This document shows, piece by piece, positions 1 through 6,284 of a stretch of 8,943 nucleotides of DNA. Origin of the DNA: Thermoanaerobaculia bacterium (GTDB taxonomy: Bacteria; Bacteroidota; Bacteroidia; Chitinophagales; Saprospiraceae). Every line of letters begins with the position of its first letter. The stretch's first letter is position 1. The stretch covers positions 8,346-17,288 of the forward strand of contig JAKLJF010000031.1 of NCBI GenBank assembly GCA_023151335.1, given 5' to 3'. The notes under the pieces were generated by a model. That model had not been told where the DNA came from and did not search any database. It saw nothing but the letters and a program-made list of their open reading frames with translations. The translations under genes were made by a program, and so were the position numbers.

Positions 1-2438
1 TACTGATCCGCAACATCGGCCGCGCCCAATCGCTGGACGATCTGAAAAACACCGTGGTGGCCAATAAGGACGGCCTGCCGGTGTTGCTCTCCGACGTGGC
101 AGAGGTCAAATTCGGCGCCGCCGTCAAGCGCGGCGACGCGGGCATCAACGGCAAACCCGCCGTGATCCTCACCGTGGAAAAACAACCGGGCGCCAGCACC
201 ATAGAGCTGACGGAAGCGGTGGAAAAAGCCGTAGCCGAACTGCAGGCCTCGCTGCCGGCCGACGTAAAACTCAACCCCGACATTTTTCAGCAAAAAGGCT
301 TTATCGTCAATGCCCTGACGAACGTGGAAGTCGCCCTGCGCGACGGGTTCATCCTCGTGGTCATTGTTTTGTTTTTATTCCTGCTCAACTTCCGCACCAC
401 GGCCATTACCCTGACCGCCATTCCGCTGTCGTTGGTGATCACGGCCATTGTGTTCAAATTTTTCGGCATATCGATCAACACGCTCACGCTGGGCGGCCTG
501 GCCATCGCCATCGGCGAGTTGGTGGACGACGCGATCGTGGACGTGGAAAATGTATTCCGGCGCTTGCGGGAAAACCGGAAAAGTCCCCATCCGAGACCGG
601 TGTTGCAGGTAGTGTACGAAGCCAGTTCAGAAGTACGGAATTCCATCGTATACGCCACGGTGATCGTGATCCTGGTGTTCATTCCGCTCTTTTACCTGCA
701 AGGCATCGAAGGGCGCATATTTGCCCCGCTGGGCATTGCTTATATCACCAGTATTGCCGCCTCGCTGCTGGTATCACTTACGCTTACACCGGCCTTGTGT
801 GCCATTCTGTTAAAAAACGTGGGCGACAAACAGGAAAAAGACGGGGCCCTGGTACGCTGGCTGAAAAAACAGGATCAGCGCATGCTGTACTGGACGCTCG
901 ACAATCCGCGCCCGGTGGTACTCATGGCCGGCGGCATGATCGCAGCCTCGGTGGCTATTGTGCCGTTTTTCGGTACGGAGTTTTTGCCGCCGTTCAATGA
1001 GGGCTCCTTCACCGTGAACCTGAGCGCTCCGCCCGGCACCTCGCTGGAAGAAAGCGACAAGATCGGCCGCGCCGCCGAAAGCCTGATCCTGCGCGTGCCC
1101 GACGTGGCCTATGCCAGCCGCCGCACCGGCCGCGCCGAACTCGACGAACACGTGGAGCCGCCATCCAACTCGGAAATCGAAATTGAACTGAAAGCCGATG
1201 CGCGTCCCCGCAACGAAGTTCTGGCCGATATCCGGCGGGAACTGGGCGCCCTGGCCGGCGTTTCCGTCAATATCGGGCAACCCATTTCCCACCGTCTCGA
1301 TCACCTGCTGAGCGGCGTGCGCGGCCAGATCGCGGTGAAAATTTTTGGCAATGACCTGCTGGAACTACGCCGCAAGGCCGATGAGGTGAGTAAGGCCATG
1401 TCAGCCGTGCCCGGCGTGGTGGACGTACAGGTGGAAAAACAAACCATGATCCCGCAATTGCAAATCCGGGTCAACCGTGAAGCGCTCAAACGCTATGGTA
1501 TTCAGGCCGGCAAAGTGGCCGCCGACCTGGAAGTATTCTTCAACGGCCTGGTGGTCAGTCAGATCGTGCAAGGACAACAATATTTCGACATTCTCCTGCG
1601 CACTACCCAGGAAGAACGCACCAACCTGGAAAGCATCCGCAATACGCTCATCGACGCGCCCGACGGCTCGATGATTCCGCTGCACCAGATCGCGAGGATT
1701 GAATACAATCCTTCGATCAACGCCATTTACCACGAAAACACCCAGCGGCGAATCGTCGTATCGGCCAACGTGGAAGGCAGCGACCTCGGCACGGCCGTGA
1801 AAGCCATGCAGCAGGCTGTCAGCGAAAAAGTGGAACTTCCGCAAGGGTATTTTATCACGTACGGCGGACAATTCGAAAGCCAGCAGGCCGCCACGCGGCT
1901 GATCGGGATCCTGAGTATTTTCGCCCTGCTGGGCATCTTTCTGGCCCTGTACCACCACTTCCGCTCGCCGCTCATCGTGGCGCAGATCATGCTGAACATC
2001 CCCCTGGCTCTTATCGGGTCGGTCGTGGCGGTGCTGCTGACCGGCGGCGTGTTTTCAGTGGCCACCCTGGTCGGATTTATCACCCTGACCGGTATCGCCT
2101 CCCGCAACGGCATTATGATGATCTCGCACTACATTCACCTGATCGAGCACGAAGGCGAAAAGTTCAACCGCCACATGATCATCCGCGGTTCGCTGGAACG
2201 CCTGGTGCCCGTGCTGATGACCGCCCTGACAGCCGGGCTGGCGCTTATCCCGCTAACCCTCGACGCACAGGCGCCGGGCAAGGAAATCCTGCACCCCGTG
2301 GCCGTGGTAATCCTTGGCGGTCTGGTGAGTTCAACCCTGCTGGATATTGTCGTGACGCCGGCCGTGTTCTGGCTGTTCGGAGAACGCGCGCTGATGGGGT
2401 ATTTTGCGAAGAAAAACGGTGGAATAAATGAAGTTTAG
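1..2438 (+). CDS. czcA: CzcA/CusA-family RND heavy-metal efflux pump, C-terminal part (5' end outside window)
   Basis: This is the inner-membrane proton-driven pump of a tripartite heavy-metal efflux system. The frame is open from base 3 to the window edge, so the GTG at 54 is an internal codon and the true start lies upstream. About 812 residues are present of the roughly 1,030-1,050 usual for the family. Counting from base 54, the transmembrane helix 4 motif GELVDDAIVDVEN is at residues 154-166, with the acidic residues that carry protons in this family. A periplasmic block opening with GTEFLPPFNEGSF follows, then a second membrane block with GIASRNGIMMISHY and a C-terminal helix with HPVAVVILGGLVSSTLL. 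The motif fits the heavy-metal (HME) branch of RND pumps; the exact metal (Cu/Ag or divalent Zn/Co/Cd) is inferred, not shown. The MFP partner follows after the xisHI insertion. The stop codon overlaps the convergent xisI stop by 4 bp. The gene is GC-rich (68% in the 60 bases from 1021). Confidence 0.95.
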   Translation, partial: LIRNIGRAQSLDDLKNTVVANKDGLPVLLSDVAEVKFGAAVKRGDAGINGKPAVILTVEKQPGASTIELTEAVEKAVAELQASLPADVKLNPDIFQQKGFIVNALTNVEVALRDGFILVVIVLFLFLLNFRTTAITLTAIPLSLVITAIVFKFFGISINTLTLGGLAIAIGELVDDAIVDVENVFRRLRENRKSPHPRPVLQVVYEASSEVRNSIVYATVIVILVFIPLFYLQGIEGRIFAPLGIAYITSIAASLLVSLTLTPALCAILLKNVGDKQEKDGALVRWLKKQDQRMLYWTLDNPRPVVLMAGGMIAASVAIVPFFGTEFLPPFNEGSFTVNLSAPPGTSLEESDKIGRAAESLILRVPDVAYASRRTGRAELDEHVEPPSNSEIEIELKADARPRNEVLADIRRELGALAGVSVNIGQPISHRLDHLLSGVRGQIAVKIFGNDLLELRRKADEVSKAMSAVPGVVDVQVEKQTMIPQLQIRVNREALKRYGIQAGKVAADLEVFFNGLVVSQIVQGQQYFDILLRTTQEERTNLESIRNTLIDAPDGSMIPLHQIARIEYNPSINAIYHENTQRRIVVSANVEGSDLGTAVKAMQQAVSEKVELPQGYFITYGGQFESQQAATRLIGILSIFALLGIFLALYHHFRSPLIVAQIMLNIPLALIGSVVAVLLTGGVFSVATLVGFITLTGIASRNGIMMISHYIHLIEHEGEKFNRHMIIRGSLERLVPVLMTALTAGLALIPLTLDAQAPGKEILHPVAVVILGGLVSSTLLDIVVTPAVFWLFGERALMGYFAKKNGGINEV

Positions 2439-2779
2439 GCCACAGCGTATTCAGTGTATTTTCGATGACTTTCAGGGAAATAGGCTAGAACGATGTCTTG
2501 ATTGGAAATGCCTTTTTCGTTTAGTAATACCGCTACACTTTCTTCTATATTGTCCCGCTGAATCCAGATTTTTTCATCAATAATGTCAATATGAAAAATT
2601 ATATTATAAATCCGTTCATTACCATTCCACCCCAGCAGCACAAACTGATAGTGAAGTTGTTGCGGATCAATAATTTTATCGAATTGAAGGCCTTCATATG
2701 ACTTGGAATCACGCCGTTCAGCAGCATATTCATCCATAATTTCAACAATAGCTGCGTGGAATATTTTCAACTTATCCAT
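2435..2779 (-). CDS. xisI: XisI family protein (fdxN element excision controlling factor-like)
   Basis: This 114-residue protein has the length and signature of the XisI family. Residues KIWIQRDNIEE and the C-terminus HRKYTEYAVA match the family's conserved KIWIQ.D..E and R..T.(F/Y)AVA patterns, and GISNQDIVLAYFPE fits the conserved helix-strand before the end. In Anabaena, XisI and XisH are needed together with the recombinase XisF for developmental excision of the fdxN element. No XisF-like recombinase or fdxN element is in this window, so that role should not be carried over. The start lies inside the end of xisH (13-bp overlap), which indicates translational coupling. The stop overlaps the convergent czcA stop. 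The sequence is AT-rich compared with both neighbours (64 GC of 180 bases in 2461-2640, about 36%), which suggests separate acquisition. Confidence 0.93.
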   Translation of the reverse strand: MDKLKIFHAAIVEIMDEYAAERRDSKSYEGLQFDKIIDPQQLHYQFVLLGWNGNERIYNIIFHIDIIDEKIWIQRDNIEESVAVLLNEKGISNQDIVLAYFPESHRKYTEYAVA

Positions 2780-3183
2780 GAAGTAATGATTTTTTTCTCT
2801 GCGTTAAAAAGTAAAATCCGAAGTTTCCTTTTGGCAATCGAATACATGATGTGTTCGTGATCTTTTAATATATAAAAAACATTATCAGGAATTGCCAAAT
2901 ATAGCATCCAATCCAAACCTCGTCGTTCAATAACGTCTTCATAAATAAGATATTGACCATATGCAGAATGAAATTCGTAGACCAAAGATGGCCGTTGAAA
3001 ACCTTTAACTTCTACTGCAATTCGTCGGAACTCAAAGGTTGCGCCAATAATTTTTGACCCGCCTAAGTCGGTTTCCAACTTGACTTCATTTACTGCAGAG
3101 AGCCTCAGATGGTTGTCTGTGATGGTCCATCCCTCCTTTTCCAAGGCACTTTTGACAATATCATGAAAAATATCCCGAGCCAT
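2767..3183 (-). CDS. xisH: XisH family protein with PD-(D/E)XK nuclease-like signature
   Basis: This 138-residue protein has the XisH family layout: N-terminal MARDIFHDIVKSALEKEGW, then TDLGG, IAVEVKGF, YGQYLIYEDVI, LYLAIP and a final LRILLFN strand. The start at 3183 is supported by the family-typical DIFHD...LEKEGW opening. I see D39 (TDLG), E58 and K60 (VEVK) with Q77 in the following helix, the spacing of a PD-(D/E)XK nuclease core; XisH is generally placed near that fold, but activity here is inference. In cyanobacteria XisH works with XisI in excision of the fdxN element. Here it is first gene of a two-gene unit, 29 bp from the divergent MFP gene. It is AT-rich compared with neighbours. 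Other possible roles, such as a nuclease/partner pair in defence or a toxin-antitoxin-like pair, fit the gene pairing but are not shown by the sequence. Confidence 0.93.
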   Translation of the reverse strand: MARDIFHDIVKSALEKEGWTITDNHLRLSAVNEVKLETDLGGSKIIGATFEFRRIAVEVKGFQRPSLVYEFHSAYGQYLIYEDVIERRGLDWMLYLAIPDNVFYILKDHEHIMYSIAKRKLRILLFNAEKKIITSWIS

Positions 3184-3194
3184 ATTTCTGACTA

Positions 3195-3202
3195 CAAAAA
3201 TA
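3195..3202 (-). promoter_or_regulatory. Possible Bacteroidota -7 promoter element for xisHI
   Basis: Read on the minus strand this is TATTTTTG, an exact match to the Bacteroidota -7 consensus TAnnTTTG, located 11 bp before the xisH start codon. A TTG at the expected -33 distance is not evident, and the implied 5' leader would be only a few bases. The 29-bp space between xisH and the divergent MFP gene is AT-rich, so chance occurrence is possible. Confidence 0.3.
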
Positions 3203-3212
3203 CAAATTTGAA

Positions 3213-4583
3213 ATGAAAAAGCACCTCTTCATCTTGATTATCTACGCGATGACAGCACTTCGTCTGCTCGCCCATGGCGACGAAGTCCACACCACCGGCC
3301 AGTCTGCCACGCCGGCTTATTTCAGCGTCGAAAACGTGTCTGACAAATATGAGATCCTGCTGAAATACGGGCACATTCACCCCGGCGAACCGGCCGAGCT
3401 GACCCTGTTCGTGAGCAATGTGAATACCAACCGGCCGGTGCCCGATGTGGAGTTGAACATCAGCACCCCTACCGACGGCGGGCAGATCATTGAAGTCATA
3501 CCCGGCGAACCGGGTGTTTTCAAACTCCGGACAACCTTCAAATCGGCCAAACCCTACGCCCTGAACGTCACGCTCAAGGGCGGCCTGGGCGCCGACCTGA
3601 TCCAGCTCAGCGGTATAGAACCGGGCAAAGAACTGCCCGGCGCCCCCGAAGAAACTGCTGAAAAGACCGGCAATGGCGCCTGGACCGTACTCGGCATGCT
3701 GCTGGCCTTTCTCACCGGGGTGGTTTTGACCCTGCTGTTTGCCCGTAAAACGCCGAAAGCCGCCGCGGCCACCCTGGTACTGCTGTTTTTCAGCGGTTTC
3801 CCGCTGCAAAACCTGAGCGACGCCATGGCCCACGGCGACGAGGATCACGGCGGCAAGGGCAACACCTTTGCTTCCGAAATCCTGATCCCGAAAGAAACCC
3901 AGTTCCTGTTCGACGTCACGGTCGCTAAAGCCGGTGTGGATGCCTTTGCGCCCACCATAACCCTCTTCGGCACGGTTACGCCCGGCGCCACGGGTAAGGC
4001 TACCGTACAATCGCCGTTATCGGGCACGCTGCGCTCTGTACGCGTAAAAGTGGGCGAACAGGTGCGCGCCGGCCAGGTACTGGCCGTGGTGGAACAAACC
4101 GTGGACGCCGGCACCAATATCAACTGGCAAAGCGAACGCAACGCCGTGGAGGCGGAAGTGTCGGCGGCTCAAAAGGACTTTGAGCGGTTGAACAACCTGA
4201 AAGACATCATCGCCAAACGCGACCTCGATGAAGCCTCGGCGCGCCTGCAACGCGCCCGGGAAAACCGCGAATTGTTCAACCGGCTGTACAACGACGCCGC
4301 CGGCCGTAATGCCCGTTTCATTCCACTCACTGCTCCCATCAGCGGCCGCGTGGAGCCATTCACCCTTGCGCCCGGCGCCACCGTAAACGCGGGAGAAACG
4401 CTGTTCCTGCTCCTCAACCCGTCCAAAGTGATCGTGGAAGCGCAGGTGTATGACAAGGACGCCGCGCTGCTCGGCAACGCCAAACAGTTTCAGATCGAAT
4501 GTTCCAACAGCGAGCACAAAAGCCGCAACATCCGCCTGCTGGCCCTGCCCAACAGCATCAACCCGACCAACCAGTCGCAATAA
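3213..4583 (+). CDS. czcB: RND efflux membrane fusion protein (CzcB/CusB-type), cut short by an in-frame TAA
   Basis: This is the periplasmic adaptor that couples the RND pump to an outer-membrane channel. The 456-residue product starts with a signal peptide (1-20, followed by HGDEVH). A beta-rich extra domain lies at about 30-140, then two hydrophobic segments (about 157-176 and 184-198), then a second His/acid-rich stretch AHGDEDHGG (206-214). The MFP proper follows: first lipoyl half TVQSPLSGTLRSVRVKVG (from about 264), an alpha-helical hairpin (about 290-365), second lipoyl half APISGRVEPF...VNAGETLFLLL (about 373-403), and the start of the beta-barrel (VIVEAQVYDKD). This extended architecture occurs in Bacteroidota metal-efflux MFPs. 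Translation ends at TAA 4581-4583, inside the beta-barrel, while homologous sequence continues in the same frame to 4880. The predicted product lacks the rest of the barrel and the membrane-proximal domain that contacts the pump, so it is probably non-functional unless the stop is read through or is a sequence error. Confidence 0.88.
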   Translation: MKKHLFILIIYAMTALRLLAHGDEVHTTGQSATPAYFSVENVSDKYEILLKYGHIHPGEPAELTLFVSNVNTNRPVPDVELNISTPTDGGQIIEVIPGEPGVFKLRTTFKSAKPYALNVTLKGGLGADLIQLSGIEPGKELPGAPEETAEKTGNGAWTVLGMLLAFLTGVVLTLLFARKTPKAAAATLVLLFFSGFPLQNLSDAMAHGDEDHGGKGNTFASEILIPKETQFLFDVTVAKAGVDAFAPTITLFGTVTPGATGKATVQSPLSGTLRSVRVKVGEQVRAGQVLAVVEQTVDAGTNINWQSERNAVEAEVSAAQKDFERLNNLKDIIAKRDLDEASARLQRARENRELFNRLYNDAAGRNARFIPLTAPISGRVEPFTLAPGATVNAGETLFLLLNPSKVIVEAQVYDKDAALLGNAKQFQIECSNSEHKSRNIRLLALPNSINPTNQSQ

Positions 4584-4880
4584 GTCTTATTTGAAGTGGA
4601 TAACGCCGACGGCGACTTCAAGATCGGTGAATTTGTCAACATCCGGATCTTCGAACAGCAGTCCCAACGTCAGTTGCTCGTGCCCAACAGCGCCATCACC
4701 GAGATCAGCGGCGTTCCGGCCGTGTTCGTCAAGGAAAGCGCCGAACGATACAGCCTGCACTACCTGAAAACCGGCGCCGACAACGGCACGGCCACCGTGG
4801 TGGAAAAAGGGTTGGAAGACGGCGAGCGCTTTGTGATGTCGGGTACTTACCAACTTAAAATGATCTATTTTAATCAATAA
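4584..4880 (+). pseudogene. czcB: C-terminal remainder of the interrupted membrane fusion protein
   Basis: This stretch is in the same frame as the gene ending at 4583 and continues the MFP fold without loss of sequence. VLFEVDNADGDFKIGEFVNI completes the beta-barrel, and RQLLVPNSAITEISGVPAVFVK followed by VEKGLEDGERFVMSG is the membrane-proximal domain. Together the two parts would give a 555-residue protein ending at TAA 4878-4880. The only barrier is one codon (TAA at 4581), reachable by a single substitution from several sense codons, including TTA, CAA, GAA and TAT. No frameshift is needed. A GTG at 4596 could in principle start a 94-residue fragment, but no ribosome binding site is visible, and a free beta-barrel tail has no known role. 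Natural nonsense mutation or sequence error are the two main explanations. Confidence 0.85.
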
Positions 4881-4895
4881 CCGATAGGAGGCGGG

Positions 4896-4967
4896 AATAG
4901 ATTTTTGCGTGGGTTGTGAATATAAATTTTTCAAAATTTATATTCACAACCCACGCAAAAATCTATT
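4896..4967. repeat. Perfect 35-bp inverted repeat with 2-nt loop (72-bp palindrome)
   Basis: Arms 4896-4930 and 4933-4967 are exact reverse complements, with only TC (4931-4932) between them. The repeat begins 15 bases after the MFP stop and ends 58 bases before the lipoprotein start. The outer part is mixed sequence (GCGTGGGTTGTG) and the centre is AT-rich (TATAAATTTT). Position after a stop codon suggests a transcription terminator or mRNA processing hairpin, but no long T-run follows the stem on either strand. Sequence outside the arms does not continue the inverse symmetry, which argues against a simple fold-back assembly error. A palindromic miniature element is another option. Confidence 0.9.
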
Positions 4968-5025
4968 TAAAGAAAAAAGCGTGAATTCCTGTTCTGATTT
5001 CTCAATACATAAACTATTCTTTATT

Positions 5026-6000
5026 ATGAAACTCAAATCTTTTTTTAGCATCGCCCTATGGGTAAGTCTGTTCTTTGCCGCATGTGGAGGCAAACACACC
5101 GGTCACCAACAAGCAGATATTCCCCCCGGTACCCCGGTAAAATACCAATGTCCGATGGACTGCGAAAAAGGCAAACTCTACGACCAGCCCGGCTCCTGCC
5201 CCGTTTGCAAAATGGATCTCGTGGCCGTGGCTGCTCCGGACGCCGCCAACCCGCAAACTTTTAAAATGAACTTCAGCACCCAGCCTGCCGAAATAAGCGC
5301 CGGCAAAACGGCTAAACTCACGTTCACCCCTGCCATCGCAGAAAAACCCGGCGAAGCCGTACCGCTGGATGTGGTGCATGAGAAAAAACTGCACCTTATT
5401 ATGGTCAGCGACGACCTGTCGTGGTTCGATCACCAACACCCGGAATACAATGGCGCCGGCCTCGATCTGGACTATGCGTTTCCCAGGGGCGGAAACTACC
5501 TGCTTTTTGCCGACTATAAACCTGCCGGCTCCGGCCACCAGGTGGAAAAAATACCCGTCAGCGTGAGCGGCGCCCCTGCTAAAGCAGTGACCTACACCGC
5601 CGCCAAAACCACCGTTAATGTCGACGGTTTCGAAATATCGCTCAATCCGACGGGCGGTAAATGGCTCACCAACAACCCCATGCACATCACCGCCACCATC
5701 AGAAAAGGCGGCAAGCTGCTCGATGTGAACGCGTTTGAGAACTATCTCGGCGCCAAGGCCCACGTGGTGATGGTCGGACTGGACGACAAAACCTACGAAC
5801 ACGTTCACCCCGACGTACACGAGGGCTCATTCGACCTGCATACCCAGTTCGCCAAAGCGGGTATTTACCGGTTGTGGCTGCAATTCCAGACAGACGGGAA
5901 AATTCACACCGCCGATTTCGTCATTAAAGCCGATGAAGGAAAACCCGGCGAAGTACCGCAGGAAGCGGGGCACGGCGGGCACGAAGGGCATAATCATTGA
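5026..6000 (+). CDS. Metal-binding lipoprotein: heavy-metal-binding domain, two HxHP modules, His-rich tail
   Basis: I start this 324-residue protein at ATG 5026 because it opens directly into a lipoprotein signal peptide (MKLKSFFSIALWVSLFFAAC, lipobox FAAC, lipidated C20); an upstream in-frame start at 4909 would read through the palindrome and is unlikely. Residues 40-65 form a heavy-metal-binding domain of the YxCPMxx...PGxCPxCxMDL type, with C42, C46, C58, C61, M44 and M63 as likely ligands. Two similar beta-sandwich-like modules follow, each with a histidine motif (HQHP at 136-139 and HVHP at 259-262) and a following G-x-Y strand (GGNYLLF and AGIYRLW). The C-terminus HGGHEGHNH is a further metal-binding tail. 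It is anchored in the envelope and probably buffers or delivers metal, likely copper or a related ion, to the efflux system encoded upstream. No transport activity is implied. No Shine-Dalgarno sequence precedes it. Confidence 0.88.
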   Translation: MKLKSFFSIALWVSLFFAACGGKHTGHQQADIPPGTPVKYQCPMDCEKGKLYDQPGSCPVCKMDLVAVAAPDAANPQTFKMNFSTQPAEISAGKTAKLTFTPAIAEKPGEAVPLDVVHEKKLHLIMVSDDLSWFDHQHPEYNGAGLDLDYAFPRGGNYLLFADYKPAGSGHQVEKIPVSVSGAPAKAVTYTAAKTTVNVDGFEISLNPTGGKWLTNNPMHITATIRKGGKLLDVNAFENYLGAKAHVVMVGLDDKTYEHVHPDVHEGSFDLHTQFAKAGIYRLWLQFQTDGKIHTADFVIKADEGKPGEVPQEAGHGGHEGHNH

Positions 6001-6074
6001 TACAAAAATGAACGGAACCGACGGGAAAGGTAAATCAGTCCGAATTTTGACTGCAGGTTCCATTAAAATAAAAC

Positions 6075-6175
6075 CCTTGTAAATCGGTGCACGAAGGTCG
6101 TGTCGTCCATGAGAATTGATCCAGTCACAATGTATTCTCACAGATGACACGGATTTCGTGCACTGATTTACAAGG
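6075..6175 (+). repeat. Imperfect 42-bp inverted repeat, REP-like or RNA hairpin
   Basis: Arms 6075-6116 and 6134-6175 pair over 42 positions with a 17-nt loop. Seven positions depart from Watson-Crick pairing: four are G-U when read as + strand RNA (6086/6164, 6096/6154, 6098/6152, 6105/6145) and three are true mismatches (6097/6153, 6108/6142, 6109/6141). The right arm contains CAGATGACACGGATTTCGTG, a kind of sequence I associate from memory with dispersed intergenic repeats in Bacteroidota and other environmental genomes; this is unchecked. It fills most of the gap between the lipoprotein and DUF2279 genes, so it could also act as a terminator for the metal locus. No T-run follows. Confidence 0.8.
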
Positions 6176-6284
6176 ATCTGGTCCGAATGGAAAATGCCCG
6201 CAGGAATCCGGCGCTCCGGATCATTACATGGGGGCTATTTCCGGCGCGGTTCTTGCTGTTTCGTACCCATACGGTTTACCCGAA

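Noticed and set aside
810..1958. Long open frames on the minus strand opposite czcA
   Set aside because: They are shadows of the GC-rich pump gene, with no signal peptides, motifs or plausible starts, while the + strand frame has clear family motifs throughout.
3192..4010. 272-codon minus-strand frame opposite the MFP gene
   Set aside because: The opposite strand carries clear MFP sequence and the minus translation is low-complexity Gly/Gln/Phe-rich, typical of a shadow frame.
4909..5025. Upstream extension of the lipoprotein reading frame from 4909
   Set aside because: It reads through the second half of the palindrome and would bury the lipoprotein signal peptide inside the protein; ATG 5026 is the better start.
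6144..6284. Upstream extension of the DUF2279 reading frame from 6144
   Set aside because: It begins inside the inverted repeat and adds residues unlike the family, before a proper signal peptide at 6285.
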